Below, one piece after another: positions 8,259 through 16,797 of a stretch of 64,000 nucleotides of DNA. Location: the NCBI GenBank assembly GCA_030148425.1, contig JASBTM010000017.1:760178-824177 (forward strand), read 5' to 3'. A program made the position numbers and the translations under genes. The notes under the pieces were generated by a model. It ran no database searches, was not told the origin of the DNA, and saw only the letters and a list, made by a program, of their open reading frames with translations. This stretch comes from Hyphomicrobium sp. GTDB taxonomy: Bacteria > Pseudomonadota > Alphaproteobacteria > Rhizobiales > Hyphomicrobiaceae. The number at the start of each line of letters is the position of its first letter. Position 1 is the stretch's first letter.

Positions 8259-8993
8259 TCAGCCGACGCGAGGCGCGATGTTAGGCATCGTGGACGGATG
8301 CCCGGTATTACGGCCCGACTTTTTGTCGTCATCGCGATTTTCTGAGGTGTCGGCACTCGCCATCTGAGAGAGCAGCGAGAGCAGCATCTGATTGCTGCCA
8401 AGGGTTGAAAAGGACTGGGTGCCCCCGCTCGCCGACGTGGACTGGCTCGGAGACACCGGCGGTCGGGCCGCCGCGAGTACTGATCGCAACGGGACCTCAG
8501 GGGACGATTGCGACGCTGCAGACCCGCTGGCTGCTGAAGCCATCGCTGCGAATCCTGCGCTTGCGGCTTGCGTCGCCGGCACACCCTGGCCGAACCATGC
8601 GACTTCCTGCAGACGCCTCTGAACGAGGCCGTCGAGGACCTCGCCGCCTGCTTTGTTGTATTGCAGAAAGAGCGATTTTGCCTTGTCGAGGTCACCGCTC
8701 GCAACGGCCTGCCCTAGGCCGCTTTGAGTCCATGCGGTGCCGGCGTTGTAGGTCAATGAGGTCAACGCCGCCTTGCTGCCCTCGTCGAGGTTCGGAGCGA
8801 ACTTGTCGACGAAATCGGCAGCTTTCTGCACTTCGGACGAGAAGCGCCGTTCGGCTTCCGCCTTGTCAATCACTTCGCCCGCGAAGCGAGCTTTCGTGCC
8901 GTAGCCGTTCGTATTCTGCGCGTAGTCCCACCGCGACTCCGCAGCGTAACCTTCGAACTGCTTTATGGCATCAAGATAGCTGGTATCGACCAT
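8259..8993 (-). CDS. GH24 (phage-type) lysozyme-like protein
   Basis: The N-terminal 115 residues resemble glycoside hydrolase family 24 lysozymes. Near the start, QFEGYAAESRWDYAQNTNGY holds a Glu followed nine residues later by Asp and then Thr before an NGYG turn, matching the E-D-T triad and spacing of T4 lysozyme within one residue. Later segments (GSKAALTSLTYNAGTAW, LVQRRLQEVAWF) are also typical. The remainder (about 120-244) is a Ser/Ala-rich, probably disordered tail. There is no signal peptide. The ATG at 8993 is chosen; a TTG 11 codons upstream is possible. It converges with the fliI unit, so it could be a flagellum-linked muramidase, but phage-derived or unrelated use is equally open. 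Confidence 0.75.
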   Translation of the reverse strand: MVDTSYLDAIKQFEGYAAESRWDYAQNTNGYGTKARFAGEVIDKAEAERRFSSEVQKAADFVDKFAPNLDEGSKAALTSLTYNAGTAWTQSGLGQAVASGDLDKAKSLFLQYNKAGGEVLDGLVQRRLQEVAWFGQGVPATQAASAGFAAMASAASGSAASQSSPEVPLRSVLAAARPPVSPSQSTSASGGTQSFSTLGSNQMLLSLLSQMASADTSENRDDDKKSGRNTGHPSTMPNIAPRVG

Positions 8994-9063
8994 ACCCGGA
9001 TGCTTGCCACGCGGAGCTTGCGGCAAGCTGGTGGTGGCTCCGCGAGAGGACCGAACAGCCTGG

Positions 9064-10296
9064 CTAGCGGCGCGATCTCGCGACGTCCCGCAGGACGCTG
9101 GCTTCGAGTTGTACTTCGTCCAGGCGATGCTTCAGGACGTCGCCGATACTGATGAGGCCGACGACCTTGCCGTCGACGACAACGGGCAGATGGCGGATGC
9201 GCTGCTGCGTCATAACGCTGGCGACTGTCGCCACGCGATCTTCCGGCGCGCATGTCACGACCGAACGGGTCATCAGATTGGCGACTCGCATCTGCGCCAG
9301 ATCCATGCCGAATTCATCGATACCGCGGGCCAAGTCCCGCTCCGAGATGATGCCCTGGAGGCCGCCCCTGTCATCGAGGACGAGCATCGCGCCAACTTGT
9401 TCTTTTCTGAAATTGTGGGCGAGAGCGCGCATCGTGGCATTGGCCTCGATGGTCTTAACGGCCGAGCCCTTGGTCTTCAGAATATCCGAGACTTTCATCT
9501 CGTCGCTCCAATTCAGTCCAGTCAGTCCGCTGCAATTACTTACGTGCAAACGATTGATCGCGGCCAAAAGATCGGCTCGATCCTCGGCGGTAAGCGGATC
9601 GTAGGGATTGCGATCGCCCGCCGGTAGCAAACTCGTCAGATCGTCGACGAAGACAGAGTCCTTGCTGAAAGCCGGGCTCTCGCGGCAGAACGCGCTCCGC
9701 GTCGTGATGACCGGAAACCCAGAGGCTTGCGCCGCCGACGCTCCGCGCCGGCCGCCTTCGATCACAAGGCTGTGTGTGGGATCTATGCCGAGGGCCGAAC
9801 GCGCTTCGGCGTAAAGCCGTTCGCATTCTCCCTTGCCGCTCTTGTCTCCCGAAATAACTAGGTCGAATAAACACCGGCCTCGATCGCCGAGAAGCGCGGT
9901 CAGAAGACATTCGGTATCGCGCGGCTCGAGAAGGGAGACAAGAACGAGCCGCAATCCGTCACCGCGCGCCGCAATGATCAGATCGCGAACGCCGGGACGG
10001 GGCTCGACCGCGACGGTCGAAAGCATTTCGCCGAAAACTTTCGACGCGCGCCGGTGCATAGCCTGAATGAGAAGGGAGATATCCTCCGTCTCTGGCTTGC
10101 CGCGCAAAATGGTGCGTACGTAGTGCGTCATCCGAGCGACGCCGCTGCCGAGCTTAGCGGTCAGAGCGAACCCTTCACGGTCGCATGACCAATCAAATCC
10201 GGCCTCGGAAAAAACCTGGGCAAATGCTCTCCGGCGAACCTCTTCCGTCTCTGCGAGAGCACCGTCTGCTCGAATGATGATCGCTTGCAGCGTCAT
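9064..10296 (-). CDS. HAD-like (pseudo)phosphatase fused to a CBS-domain pair
   Basis: Residues 1-225 look like a CbbY/Gph-type HAD hydrolase with a helical cap, and residues about 265-400 form a CBS pair (MKVSDILKTKGSAVKTI...GIISERDLARGI and VANLMTRSVVTCAPEDRVAT...GLISIGDVLKHRL). CBS pairs bind adenine nucleotides and usually regulate an attached domain. HAD motif I normally reads DxDGT; here it is RADGALAETE, so the first Asp, the catalytic nucleophile, is Arg9 while the second Asp is kept. Motifs II (LVLVSLLEPR) and IV (VFVDDL) are partly kept. A phosphatase activity by the usual mechanism is therefore unlikely; a nucleotide-sensing role is an inference. The CBS part alone resembles widespread stress-type CBS proteins. 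Confidence 0.85.
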   Translation of the reverse strand: MTLQAIIIRADGALAETEEVRRRAFAQVFSEAGFDWSCDREGFALTAKLGSGVARMTHYVRTILRGKPETEDISLLIQAMHRRASKVFGEMLSTVAVEPRPGVRDLIIAARGDGLRLVLVSLLEPRDTECLLTALLGDRGRCLFDLVISGDKSGKGECERLYAEARSALGIDPTHSLVIEGGRRGASAAQASGFPVITTRSAFCRESPAFSKDSVFVDDLTSLLPAGDRNPYDPLTAEDRADLLAAINRLHVSNCSGLTGLNWSDEMKVSDILKTKGSAVKTIEANATMRALAHNFRKEQVGAMLVLDDRGGLQGIISERDLARGIDEFGMDLAQMRVANLMTRSVVTCAPEDRVATVASVMTQQRIRHLPVVVDGKVVGLISIGDVLKHRLDEVQLEASVLRDVARSRR

Positions 10297-10489
10297 CGGT
10301 CAGCTATGTTCCAATCTCGATTCAAGTATGCGTTCTAGGTAGCCCGAGTTTGGAGGAACGCCAACGCGACGTAAGGTCTGAGAGGGTGTCTTGCCCGCGG
10401 CACAATTGCGGTCCGCTTGGGCAGCGGGCTACGCTGCAGTGCAACAGCGAAGCGAATGGCGCGCGGCAAGCCGCGAAATCAGATTCAAG

Positions 10490-11458
10490 TCACGTCCTGA
10501 GTTCGCCGGCAAGCCAAGGCATGGCCGTGCGCAGGGCAGACAAGGTCGAGCTTTCGAGCGACGATTTGCATGCCTTCGTCAAATCCCGCGGCAAACTGCC
10601 CAGCTCGAACCGCCGGCTGACGAGCGTTAATGTCCGCTTGAGCTGGGGTCCGGGAAGCGCAGCGGCCCTTATCTCGCGGTTCTCGAGAGCCGCTTCGGCG
10701 ATGCAAATCGGCGTCGAAATGGCGAAGCCTTTGCCTCGCGCGACCATGTCGCTTACGCCGAAGGGCGTGTCGAATTCGAGCCCTTGCGGAAAATCTATAT
10801 TCAGCCGTCGGAGATATCTCTCGATATCGATGCCTGTCTTTGATCGGGCGCTATAGCGGATGAACGGCAGCCTGCCTGCATAGCTCGCGAGATCGGCAAC
10901 GGAACGGGGAATTTTTTGCCGGGCAGGCAGCACCAGAATGTACGGCTCGGTCAGAAGTTCGTGACGATCGAAGCCCTCAATATCGCTCATATCGTCGACG
11001 CCTATGAAAAGGTCGAGATTTCGCGTCAGCAGCGCGCCGGCGTGGGTTGCCGTGAGACCCGACTGCACGGAAACCTGATCGGCATGGTTGACGAGGAAGG
11101 AAGCGATCGGCCCGGTCAGCGCCCGTGACAAGCTGTCGACGAGGCCGGCGCGTATGAGTGCCAGTCTGCCCTTCGCCGTGTGCCGGATAACAGTCGCGAG
11201 CTGGCGCGCTTCCGATACGAGCGCGGACGCGCGTTGGCGCATGATCTCCCCGGCAGGGGTCAATGCTAGCGGACGAACGCTTCGGTCGAAAAGCTTGACG
11301 CCCATGCGCGTTTCGAGATCGGCGACAGCTTGCGAGACGGCAGGTTGGGTCAACGAGAGTTTCTTCGCCGCCAATGCCATAGAGCGCGCGTCGCAGACGC
11401 CCAGGAATGCTTCCAGAGCGTGGAGATCGAAGGGCAGCCTGTTTGCGCGCGAAGCCAT
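10490..11458 (-). CDS. LysR-family transcriptional regulator, divergent from mgdABCD
   Basis: A 322-residue LysR-type regulator: winged helix at about 10-68 (FDLHALEAFLGVCD, then SLTQPAVSQAVADLETRMG) followed by a periplasmic-binding-protein-like effector domain (residues 95-300). It is transcribed away from mgdA, and the 122 bases between hold a perfect palindrome with the T-N11-A form of LysR sites (11470-11484) and a second half site. By the usual LysR logic it should activate mgdABCD and repress itself, with a methylamine-pathway intermediate as possible effector; this is inference. It is not obviously QscR, the serine-cycle regulator, but I cannot exclude it without alignment. Confidence 0.9.
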   Translation of the reverse strand: MASRANRLPFDLHALEAFLGVCDARSMALAAKKLSLTQPAVSQAVADLETRMGVKLFDRSVRPLALTPAGEIMRQRASALVSEARQLATVIRHTAKGRLALIRAGLVDSLSRALTGPIASFLVNHADQVSVQSGLTATHAGALLTRNLDLFIGVDDMSDIEGFDRHELLTEPYILVLPARQKIPRSVADLASYAGRLPFIRYSARSKTGIDIERYLRRLNIDFPQGLEFDTPFGVSDMVARGKGFAISTPICIAEAALENREIRAAALPGPQLKRTLTLVSRRFELGSLPRDLTKACKSSLESSTLSALRTAMPWLAGELRT

Positions 11459-11469
11459 AGGCCGGCAAA

Positions 11470-11484
11470 ATAAGATTTTCTTAT
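11470..11484. promoter_or_regulatory. Candidate LysR-type binding site in the lysR/mgdA intergenic region
   Basis: ATAAGATTTTCTTAT is a perfect inverted repeat (ATAAGA, three bases, TCTTAT) and contains T-N11-A. It begins 12 bases before the lysR start codon and about 97 bases before mgdA. A third ATAAGA half site lies at 11510-11515, 40 bases (about four helical turns) from the first, in the same direction. This matches the recognition site plus activation site layout of LysR regulators. No experiment is implied. Confidence 0.6.
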
Positions 11485-11580
11485 ATTAACGTCAATCCAT
11501 GAGTGATCTATAAGAAAACAATCTGCTTGGGTTCGAAAAAGAACGCCCGGCATCGTTCAGGACAGCGCGCAGAACCAGCC

Positions 11581-12843
11581 ATGCTCAGCTCAGAACGCTA
11601 TTCCATTTTTTCCGTCTTGGCAGAAGCCCTTCGGGGTCAGACCGGCTGGAAGCCGGCTTGGCGAAAGGCCACTCCCAAGCCCAGCTATGACATCGTCATC
11701 GTTGGCGGTGGCGGACACGGCTTGGCGACGGCCTATTATCTCGCGAAGAGATATGGAAACGCCAACGTCGCGGTCGTCGAGAAGGGTTGGATCGGTTCCG
11801 GCAACGTCGGCCGCAACACGACAATCGTGCGCTCGAACTACCTGTTGCCCGGCAACATCCCGTTCTACGAGACGAGCATGAAGCTCTGGGAAGGACTGGA
11901 GCAAGATCTCAATTATAACGCCATGGTTTCGCAACGCGGCGTTCTCAATCTCTATCATTCGGATGGTCAGCGCGACGCCTATGCCCGCCGCGGCAACGCC
12001 ATGCGCCTCCATGGCATTGACGCCGAACTGCTGGACCATAATGCCGTCCGCGCCATGTATCCGTGGCTGAACTACGACAACGCGCGCTTTCCGATCAAAG
12101 GCGGACTACTGCAACGCCGCGGAGGCACCGTGCGTCACGATGCGGTCGCCTGGGGATATGCACGTGGCGCTGACCGTCTCGGCGTCGACATCATAGAAAA
12201 TGCGGAAGTCACCGGCTTTCGGATCGAGAACGGCAAGATCGCTGGCCTCGAGACGACGCGCGGCTTCATCGGCGCGAACAAGGTCGGCTTGGCGGTAGCA
12301 GGCAATTCCTCGCGCGTAGCCGCACTCGCGGGCATGACGCTTCCGATCGAAAGTCACGTGCTGCAGGCGTTCGTGTCGGAAGGCATCAAGCCTTTCATCG
12401 ATGGCGTCGTTACGTTCGGCGCAGGGCACTTCTACATCAGCCAGTCGGACAAAGGCGGTCTAGTCTTTGGCGGCGATATCGATGGTTATAATTCTTACGC
12501 GCAGCGGGGTAACCTTCCCGTCGTCGAGGACGTTCTCGAAGGCGGTATGGCGCTGATGCCGCGGATCGGGCGCGTGCGGCTGCTCCGCTCGTGGGGCGGC
12601 ATCATGGACATGAGCATGGACGGCTCGCCGATCATCGACCGAACTCCGATCGACGGACTCTATTTCAACGGCGGCTGGTGCTACGGCGGTTTCAAAGCGA
12701 CGCCGGCATCGGGGCTTTGCTTCGCCCACCTTCTGGCGCGCGGCGAGCCGCACGAGGTGGCGAAAGCCTACCGCCTCGACCGCTTCCGCACCGGCCATAT
12801 GATCGACGAGAAGGGCATGGGCAATCAGCCCAACCTGCACTGA
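11581..12843 (+). CDS. mgdA: MgdA, N-methylglutamate dehydrogenase subunit (sarcosine oxidase beta-like)
   Basis: MgdA resembles SoxB, the subunit that carries the substrate-oxidising flavin. With MgdB-D it oxidises N-methylglutamate to glutamate and passes the methyl carbon to tetrahydrofolate. The sequence shows RYSIFSVLAEAL at the start, a dinucleotide-binding loop VIVGGGGHGLAT at about 39-50, GRNTTIVRSNY, and RHDAVAWGY around residue 185, where the His corresponds to the likely covalent FMN site in heterotetrameric sarcosine oxidase. The ATG at 11581 gives 420 residues; an upstream in-frame GTG at 11503 would add 26 residues unlike the family. It is the first gene of mgdABCD. A true sarcosine oxidase is excluded mainly by context with mgsABC and gmaS. 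Confidence 0.93.
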   Translation: MLSSERYSIFSVLAEALRGQTGWKPAWRKATPKPSYDIVIVGGGGHGLATAYYLAKRYGNANVAVVEKGWIGSGNVGRNTTIVRSNYLLPGNIPFYETSMKLWEGLEQDLNYNAMVSQRGVLNLYHSDGQRDAYARRGNAMRLHGIDAELLDHNAVRAMYPWLNYDNARFPIKGGLLQRRGGTVRHDAVAWGYARGADRLGVDIIENAEVTGFRIENGKIAGLETTRGFIGANKVGLAVAGNSSRVAALAGMTLPIESHVLQAFVSEGIKPFIDGVVTFGAGHFYISQSDKGGLVFGGDIDGYNSYAQRGNLPVVEDVLEGGMALMPRIGRVRLLRSWGGIMDMSMDGSPIIDRTPIDGLYFNGGWCYGGFKATPASGLCFAHLLARGEPHEVAKAYRLDRFRTGHMIDEKGMGNQPNLH

Positions 12844-12855
12844 AGGCAAGCCATC

Positions 12856-13152
12856 ATGCGCATCACCTGTCCTTATTGCGGCGAACGCGGCAACGACGAA
12901 TTCTCCTATCTCGGAGATGCGAGCGTCGTTCGCCCGGATCCGGCATCGCCCAACGCCAGCGAGGCCTTCTATGACTTCGCCTATGAGCGCCGCAACGTCG
13001 CCGGACCTATGCAAGAACTCTGGTACCATGCTGCGGGATGCCACGCGTGGCTCGTCGTAACGCGCGATACGCGAACGCACGAAATCTTCGAAGTCAAATC
13101 GGCTCAGGACGTTGCTCTCGAGCGTCAGAAATCTGCGGGTGCCGCCCAATGA
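12856..13152 (+). CDS. mgdB: MgdB, N-methylglutamate dehydrogenase subunit (sarcosine oxidase delta-like)
   Basis: This is the small zinc-binding subunit of the heterotetrameric enzyme. The first residues MRITCPYCGERGNDEFSYLGD supply a CPYC knuckle, and a His/Cys pair (YHAAGCHAWL) in the middle provides the other expected zinc ligands. The length of 98 residues is right for SoxD-like subunits. It starts 12 bases after mgdA and its stop codon overlaps the mgdC start (ATGA), which indicates translational coupling and fixed subunit stoichiometry. Confidence 0.93.
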   Translation: MRITCPYCGERGNDEFSYLGDASVVRPDPASPNASEAFYDFAYERRNVAGPMQELWYHAAGCHAWLVVTRDTRTHEIFEVKSAQDVALERQKSAGAAQ

Positions 13153-16133
13153 CGCAATTTCAATCCTTCCGCGTCGCCAGTCTCGGACTCGTCGATCGCA
13201 CAAAGCCGCTCGACTTCACATTTGACGGCGTGCCTTATACGGGCTTTGCCGGAGACACTCTCGCTTCGGCATTGCTCGCCAACGGCGTGCACCTCGTCGG
13301 CCGATCGTTCAAATATCATCGTCCGCGCGGCATCCTGACGGCAGGCTCTGAAGAGCCGAATGCGCTTGTCGAATTGCGTTCGGGTGCGCGCCGCGAAGCC
13401 AATACGCGGGCAACTGTCGCCGAGCTTTATGAGGGGCTCGAAGCAAAGAGCCAAAATCGCTTTCCATCACTGTCGCTCGATCTCCTGTCGATCAACGGGT
13501 TGCTGTCGCCGGTATTCTCGGCGGGCTTCTACTACAAGACCTTCATGTGGCCGGCGTCGTTTTGGGAAAAGTTGTACGAGCCGATTATCCGGCGTGCTGC
13601 GGGCCTCGGCCGCGCCGCCAACGAACCCGATCCAGATACGTACGACAAAGCCAATGCGTTCTGCGACGTGCTGGTTATCGGCTCCGGCCCTGCAGGATTG
13701 ATGGCGGCGCTTTCGGCTGCGCGTGCTGGTGCGAAAGTCATCCTCGTCGAGGAGAGTTTTGCGTTCGGCGGCAGGCTTCTTTCCGATGCGCGAACCATCG
13801 ACGGCAAGAGCGGCGTTGAATGGGTTTCCTCCGTCGTTGCCGAGCTTGCGTCCTTGCCGAACGTTCGCCTGATGACGCGAACAACAATTTTCGGCGCGTA
13901 CGATACGGGCACGTTCGGTGCGGTGGAACGGGTTGCAGATCACGTTGCGGTTCCGGCTGCTGGCGAGCCGCGACAGAGGCTTTGGCATATTGTTGCGAAG
14001 CGCACTGTCATCGCGCAGGGCTCAACGGAGCGGCCCATTATTTTCGGAAACAACGATCGCCCCGGCATTATGCTCGCGAGCGCCGTCCGCACCTACATCA
14101 ATCGTTTCGGTGTCGCGCCTGGCAAGACCGCCGTGGTCTTCTCGAACAACGATGAGGCCGCCAGCACCATCGACGATCTCGTGCGGGCTGGAATTGAAGT
14201 GTCGGCGCTCGTCGACACACGACCGGTGCTGCCGCCGGAAATTAAAGCGAAAGCGCGTAAGCATGGCATCCGTGTTTTTGAAGGCGCGGCTGTTGCTGAC
14301 GCGACCGGTGGGCAAAGAGTAACCGGAGCGCGGATTGCGGCCGCATATGGCGCGTCGCATAATGTGACTTGCGACCTAATCGCGGTTTCCGGCGGCTTCA
14401 ATCCGAACCTTCAGGTGACCACTCACCTCGGCGGACGTCCGCAATGGCTGGAAAGCCTGTCGGCGTTCGTCCCCGGCACCCTCCCCAAAGGAATGACTGT
14501 CGCGGGGACTGCGAACGGAAGCCTTTCGCTTGCGGCCTGTCTGCGCGAAGGCGCCGAAGCTGGGGCGGCCGCAGCCACTCCGAACGGCCTCGAAACTGTT
14601 GTTTCGGCCATTCCGGCAGTCGACGACGAACTGACGGAAGTGTCAGCGTTCTGGCACGTCGAAGGCGCGAAGCACAAAGCATTCGTCGATCAGCAGAACG
14701 ACGTTACGGCGGCGGATGTTCGTCTCGCGGAGCGCGAGGGCTTTCGCTCTGTCGAGCATCTGAAGCGCTATACGACGCTTGGCATGGCGACCGACCAGGG
14801 CAAGACGTCGAACGTCAACGGCCTTGCGATGATGGCTGAGCTGACAAAGAAGTCGATTCCCGCGACTGGCACGACGACGGCGCGGCCGCCTTATACGCCG
14901 GTTTCGCTCGGCGTTCTTGCTGGCGAGCATCGCGAAAAGCACTTCAAGCCGACGCGGCTTACTCCGTCGCACGCGTGGGCGAAGGAGCGCGGCGCAGTCT
15001 TCATCGAAGCTGGAATGTGGCTTAGGGCGCAATATTTTCCGAAGCCCGGCGAAGCCGATTGGCTGACGACCGTCAACCGTGAGGTGAAAACCATCAGAAG
15101 CGGTGTCGGCGTTTGCGATGTCTCGACACTCGGCAAGATCGAGGTGCACGGCACCGACGCCGGAAAATTTCTTGATCGCGTCTACATCAACATGATGAGC
15201 ACGCTCGGCGTCGGCAAAGCGCGCTACGGCATGATGCTGCGCGAAGACGGCATCGCGATGGACGACGGAACCGCGGCGCGTTTCGCGGAGGACCGCTACT
15301 TCATCACTACGACGACGGCCAACGCCATCAAGGTTCTGCAGCATCTCGAACTGTGCAGACAGTGGTACTGGCCCGATCTCGATGTGCAGCTCTTCCCGGT
15401 CAGCGATCAGTGGGCGCAGTATTCTGTTGCAGGTCCGCGGGCTCGTGATCTTCTGGCCAAGATCGTCGATGCGCCGTTCGACATTTCCAACGAAGCGTTT
15501 CCCTATATGGCGGCGGCGGAGATCTCGGCGCTCGGCGGCATCAAGGCACGCATCTATCGCCTGTCGTTCTCTGGTGAGCTGGCCTACGAGATTGCGGTCC
15601 CAGCGCGACACGGCGACCTTCTTATGCGCAAGCTGATGTCGGAAGGCGAAGCATTCGGGGCCATTCCATATGGCACAGAAGCGCTCGGCGTCATGCGCAT
15701 CGAGAAAGGCCACGTCGGCGGATCGGAACTGAACGGCACGACGACGGCGGCGGATCTCGGGCTCGGCAAGATGGCGTCGACGAAGAAGGATTATATCGGC
15801 CGAGTTCTGTCGCAGCGTCCGGGTCTCATCGATGGTGCCCGGCCGCGTCTCATTGGATTCAAGCCCGTCGACAAGTCGGCTCGCCTTCGGGGCGGCGCGC
15901 ATTTCATCGGCAAGGACGCTCAGCCGACGGCCGAGAACGATCAAGGATACATGACCTCCGTGGCCTATTCGCCGATGCTCGGCCATTGGGTTGGTCTCGG
16001 ACTGCTCGCACGAGGAGACTCGCGTATCGGCGAAATCGTCACCGCGGTTGATCCGGTGCGGGGCGAAACGACACTTGTCGAGGTGGTTTCGGCCGCGTTC
16101 TACGATGCAGAAGGAGCACGGTTGCGTGTCTGA
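13149..16133 (+). CDS. mgdC: MgdC, N-methylglutamate dehydrogenase subunit (sarcosine oxidase alpha-like)
   Basis: The largest subunit (994 residues), like SoxA. Order of parts: an N-terminal ferredoxin-like segment (TFDGVPYTGFAGDTLASALL, then SFKYHRPRGI), an FAD/NAD-binding region with CDVLVIGSGPAGLMAALSA near 170-190, a second Rossmann part around 310-340 (GKTAVVFSNNDEA), and from about 610 an aminomethyltransferase (GcvT-like) domain that binds tetrahydrofolate and traps the C1 unit as methylene-THF. The start is the ATG at 13149 overlapping the mgdB stop. The C-terminal end overlaps the mgdD start. Length and domain order are normal for the family. Confidence 0.94.
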   Translation: MTQFQSFRVASLGLVDRTKPLDFTFDGVPYTGFAGDTLASALLANGVHLVGRSFKYHRPRGILTAGSEEPNALVELRSGARREANTRATVAELYEGLEAKSQNRFPSLSLDLLSINGLLSPVFSAGFYYKTFMWPASFWEKLYEPIIRRAAGLGRAANEPDPDTYDKANAFCDVLVIGSGPAGLMAALSAARAGAKVILVEESFAFGGRLLSDARTIDGKSGVEWVSSVVAELASLPNVRLMTRTTIFGAYDTGTFGAVERVADHVAVPAAGEPRQRLWHIVAKRTVIAQGSTERPIIFGNNDRPGIMLASAVRTYINRFGVAPGKTAVVFSNNDEAASTIDDLVRAGIEVSALVDTRPVLPPEIKAKARKHGIRVFEGAAVADATGGQRVTGARIAAAYGASHNVTCDLIAVSGGFNPNLQVTTHLGGRPQWLESLSAFVPGTLPKGMTVAGTANGSLSLAACLREGAEAGAAAATPNGLETVVSAIPAVDDELTEVSAFWHVEGAKHKAFVDQQNDVTAADVRLAEREGFRSVEHLKRYTTLGMATDQGKTSNVNGLAMMAELTKKSIPATGTTTARPPYTPVSLGVLAGEHREKHFKPTRLTPSHAWAKERGAVFIEAGMWLRAQYFPKPGEADWLTTVNREVKTIRSGVGVCDVSTLGKIEVHGTDAGKFLDRVYINMMSTLGVGKARYGMMLREDGIAMDDGTAARFAEDRYFITTTTANAIKVLQHLELCRQWYWPDLDVQLFPVSDQWAQYSVAGPRARDLLAKIVDAPFDISNEAFPYMAAAEISALGGIKARIYRLSFSGELAYEIAVPARHGDLLMRKLMSEGEAFGAIPYGTEALGVMRIEKGHVGGSELNGTTTAADLGLGKMASTKKDYIGRVLSQRPGLIDGARPRLIGFKPVDKSARLRGGAHFIGKDAQPTAENDQGYMTSVAYSPMLGHWVGLGLLARGDSRIGEIVTAVDPVRGETTLVEVVSAAFYDAEGARLRV

Positions 16134-16656
16134 TATTGCAAACGGCCTTGTGGCGGAAAAAGACTTGGCGATCTCCGAGCAAGCGGATCTCGCGGTCACA
16201 CATGTTACTGCGCGCCGGGGCGCTAAGGCCGCGCTCGACGATGCGTCACGTACGGCTTTCGGAACGACATTGCCGTCGGGTCCGCGCGTAGTAAACGCCG
16301 GCGGCCTGATGATCGTTTGGGCAGGTCCTGATCAATGGCTGTTCATCGAACAGGCCAAGGGTGGCGTTGATTCGAGCAACGCACTTGGCAAAACCTTCCA
16401 AGGATTGGCGTCCGTGGTCGATGTCAGCGATAGCCGCACGATCTTCCGTGTTGCCACGTCGCGCGCCCCTGAGAAGCTGGTTCGACGTATGGGAATCGAC
16501 TTTGACGAGGGCGCCTTCAATCCGGGCGACGTCGCCATCACCCATGTCTCCCACCTCGGCGCGATGGTTTGGCGCTTACCCGATGGCAGCGGCTACGACT
16601 TTGCTTGCGCGCGTACCTATTCCAGGGATTTTCTTGACTGGCTTCGGAAGGCCTGA
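16126..16656 (+). CDS. mgdD: MgdD, N-methylglutamate dehydrogenase subunit (sarcosine oxidase gamma-like)
   Basis: The fourth subunit, like SoxG, a GcvT-fold protein that contacts the alpha subunit. Sequence support: GGLMIVWAGPDQWLFI and the C-terminal region DVAITHVSHLGAMVWRLPDG, both typical of gamma subunits, and a total of about 176 residues. The best start is GTG at 16126, because AAGGAG lies nine bases upstream and the codon overlaps the end of mgdC by eight bases; an in-frame ATG at 16105 would place the ribosome binding site inside the gene. It closes the mgd operon; a palindrome at 16688-16720 follows. Confidence 0.9.
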   Translation: MSDIANGLVAEKDLAISEQADLAVTHVTARRGAKAALDDASRTAFGTTLPSGPRVVNAGGLMIVWAGPDQWLFIEQAKGGVDSSNALGKTFQGLASVVDVSDSRTIFRVATSRAPEKLVRRMGIDFDEGAFNPGDVAITHVSHLGAMVWRLPDGSGYDFACARTYSRDFLDWLRKA

Positions 16657-16687
16657 GAGCATAAAAAGTTAAGAGGGGCGCCTGCGT

Positions 16688-16720
16688 CTATGCGGCCGTC
16701 GAAATTTTGCGGCCGCATAG
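16688..16720 (+). terminator. Inverted repeat after mgdABCD, candidate terminator
   Basis: CTATGCGGCCG and CGGCCGCATAG form a perfect 11-base-pair stem around an 11-base loop, followed by an A/T-rich stretch with TTTT about ten bases later. It begins 31 bases after mgdD. It could end mgdABCD transcription or act as an operator for the downstream regulator gene; the imperfect T-run keeps confidence moderate. Confidence 0.55.
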
Positions 16721-16797
16721 TGGAATAATTTTGCACGACGTGCGAACCTGATTTTTTCTTGCTACCTTTTCAGCCGCCATTTCGGCGGAAAGCTTTC

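Noticed and set aside
14643..16199. A minus-strand open frame of about 520 codons opposite mgdC
   Set aside because: It is a shadow of the mgdC coding frame; no domain, no plausible start signal.
11581..16656. Classical sarcosine oxidase operon soxBDAG
   Set aside because: Gene order is the same, but linkage to mgsABC and gmaS and absence of glyA or other glycine-betaine genes favour N-methylglutamate dehydrogenase.
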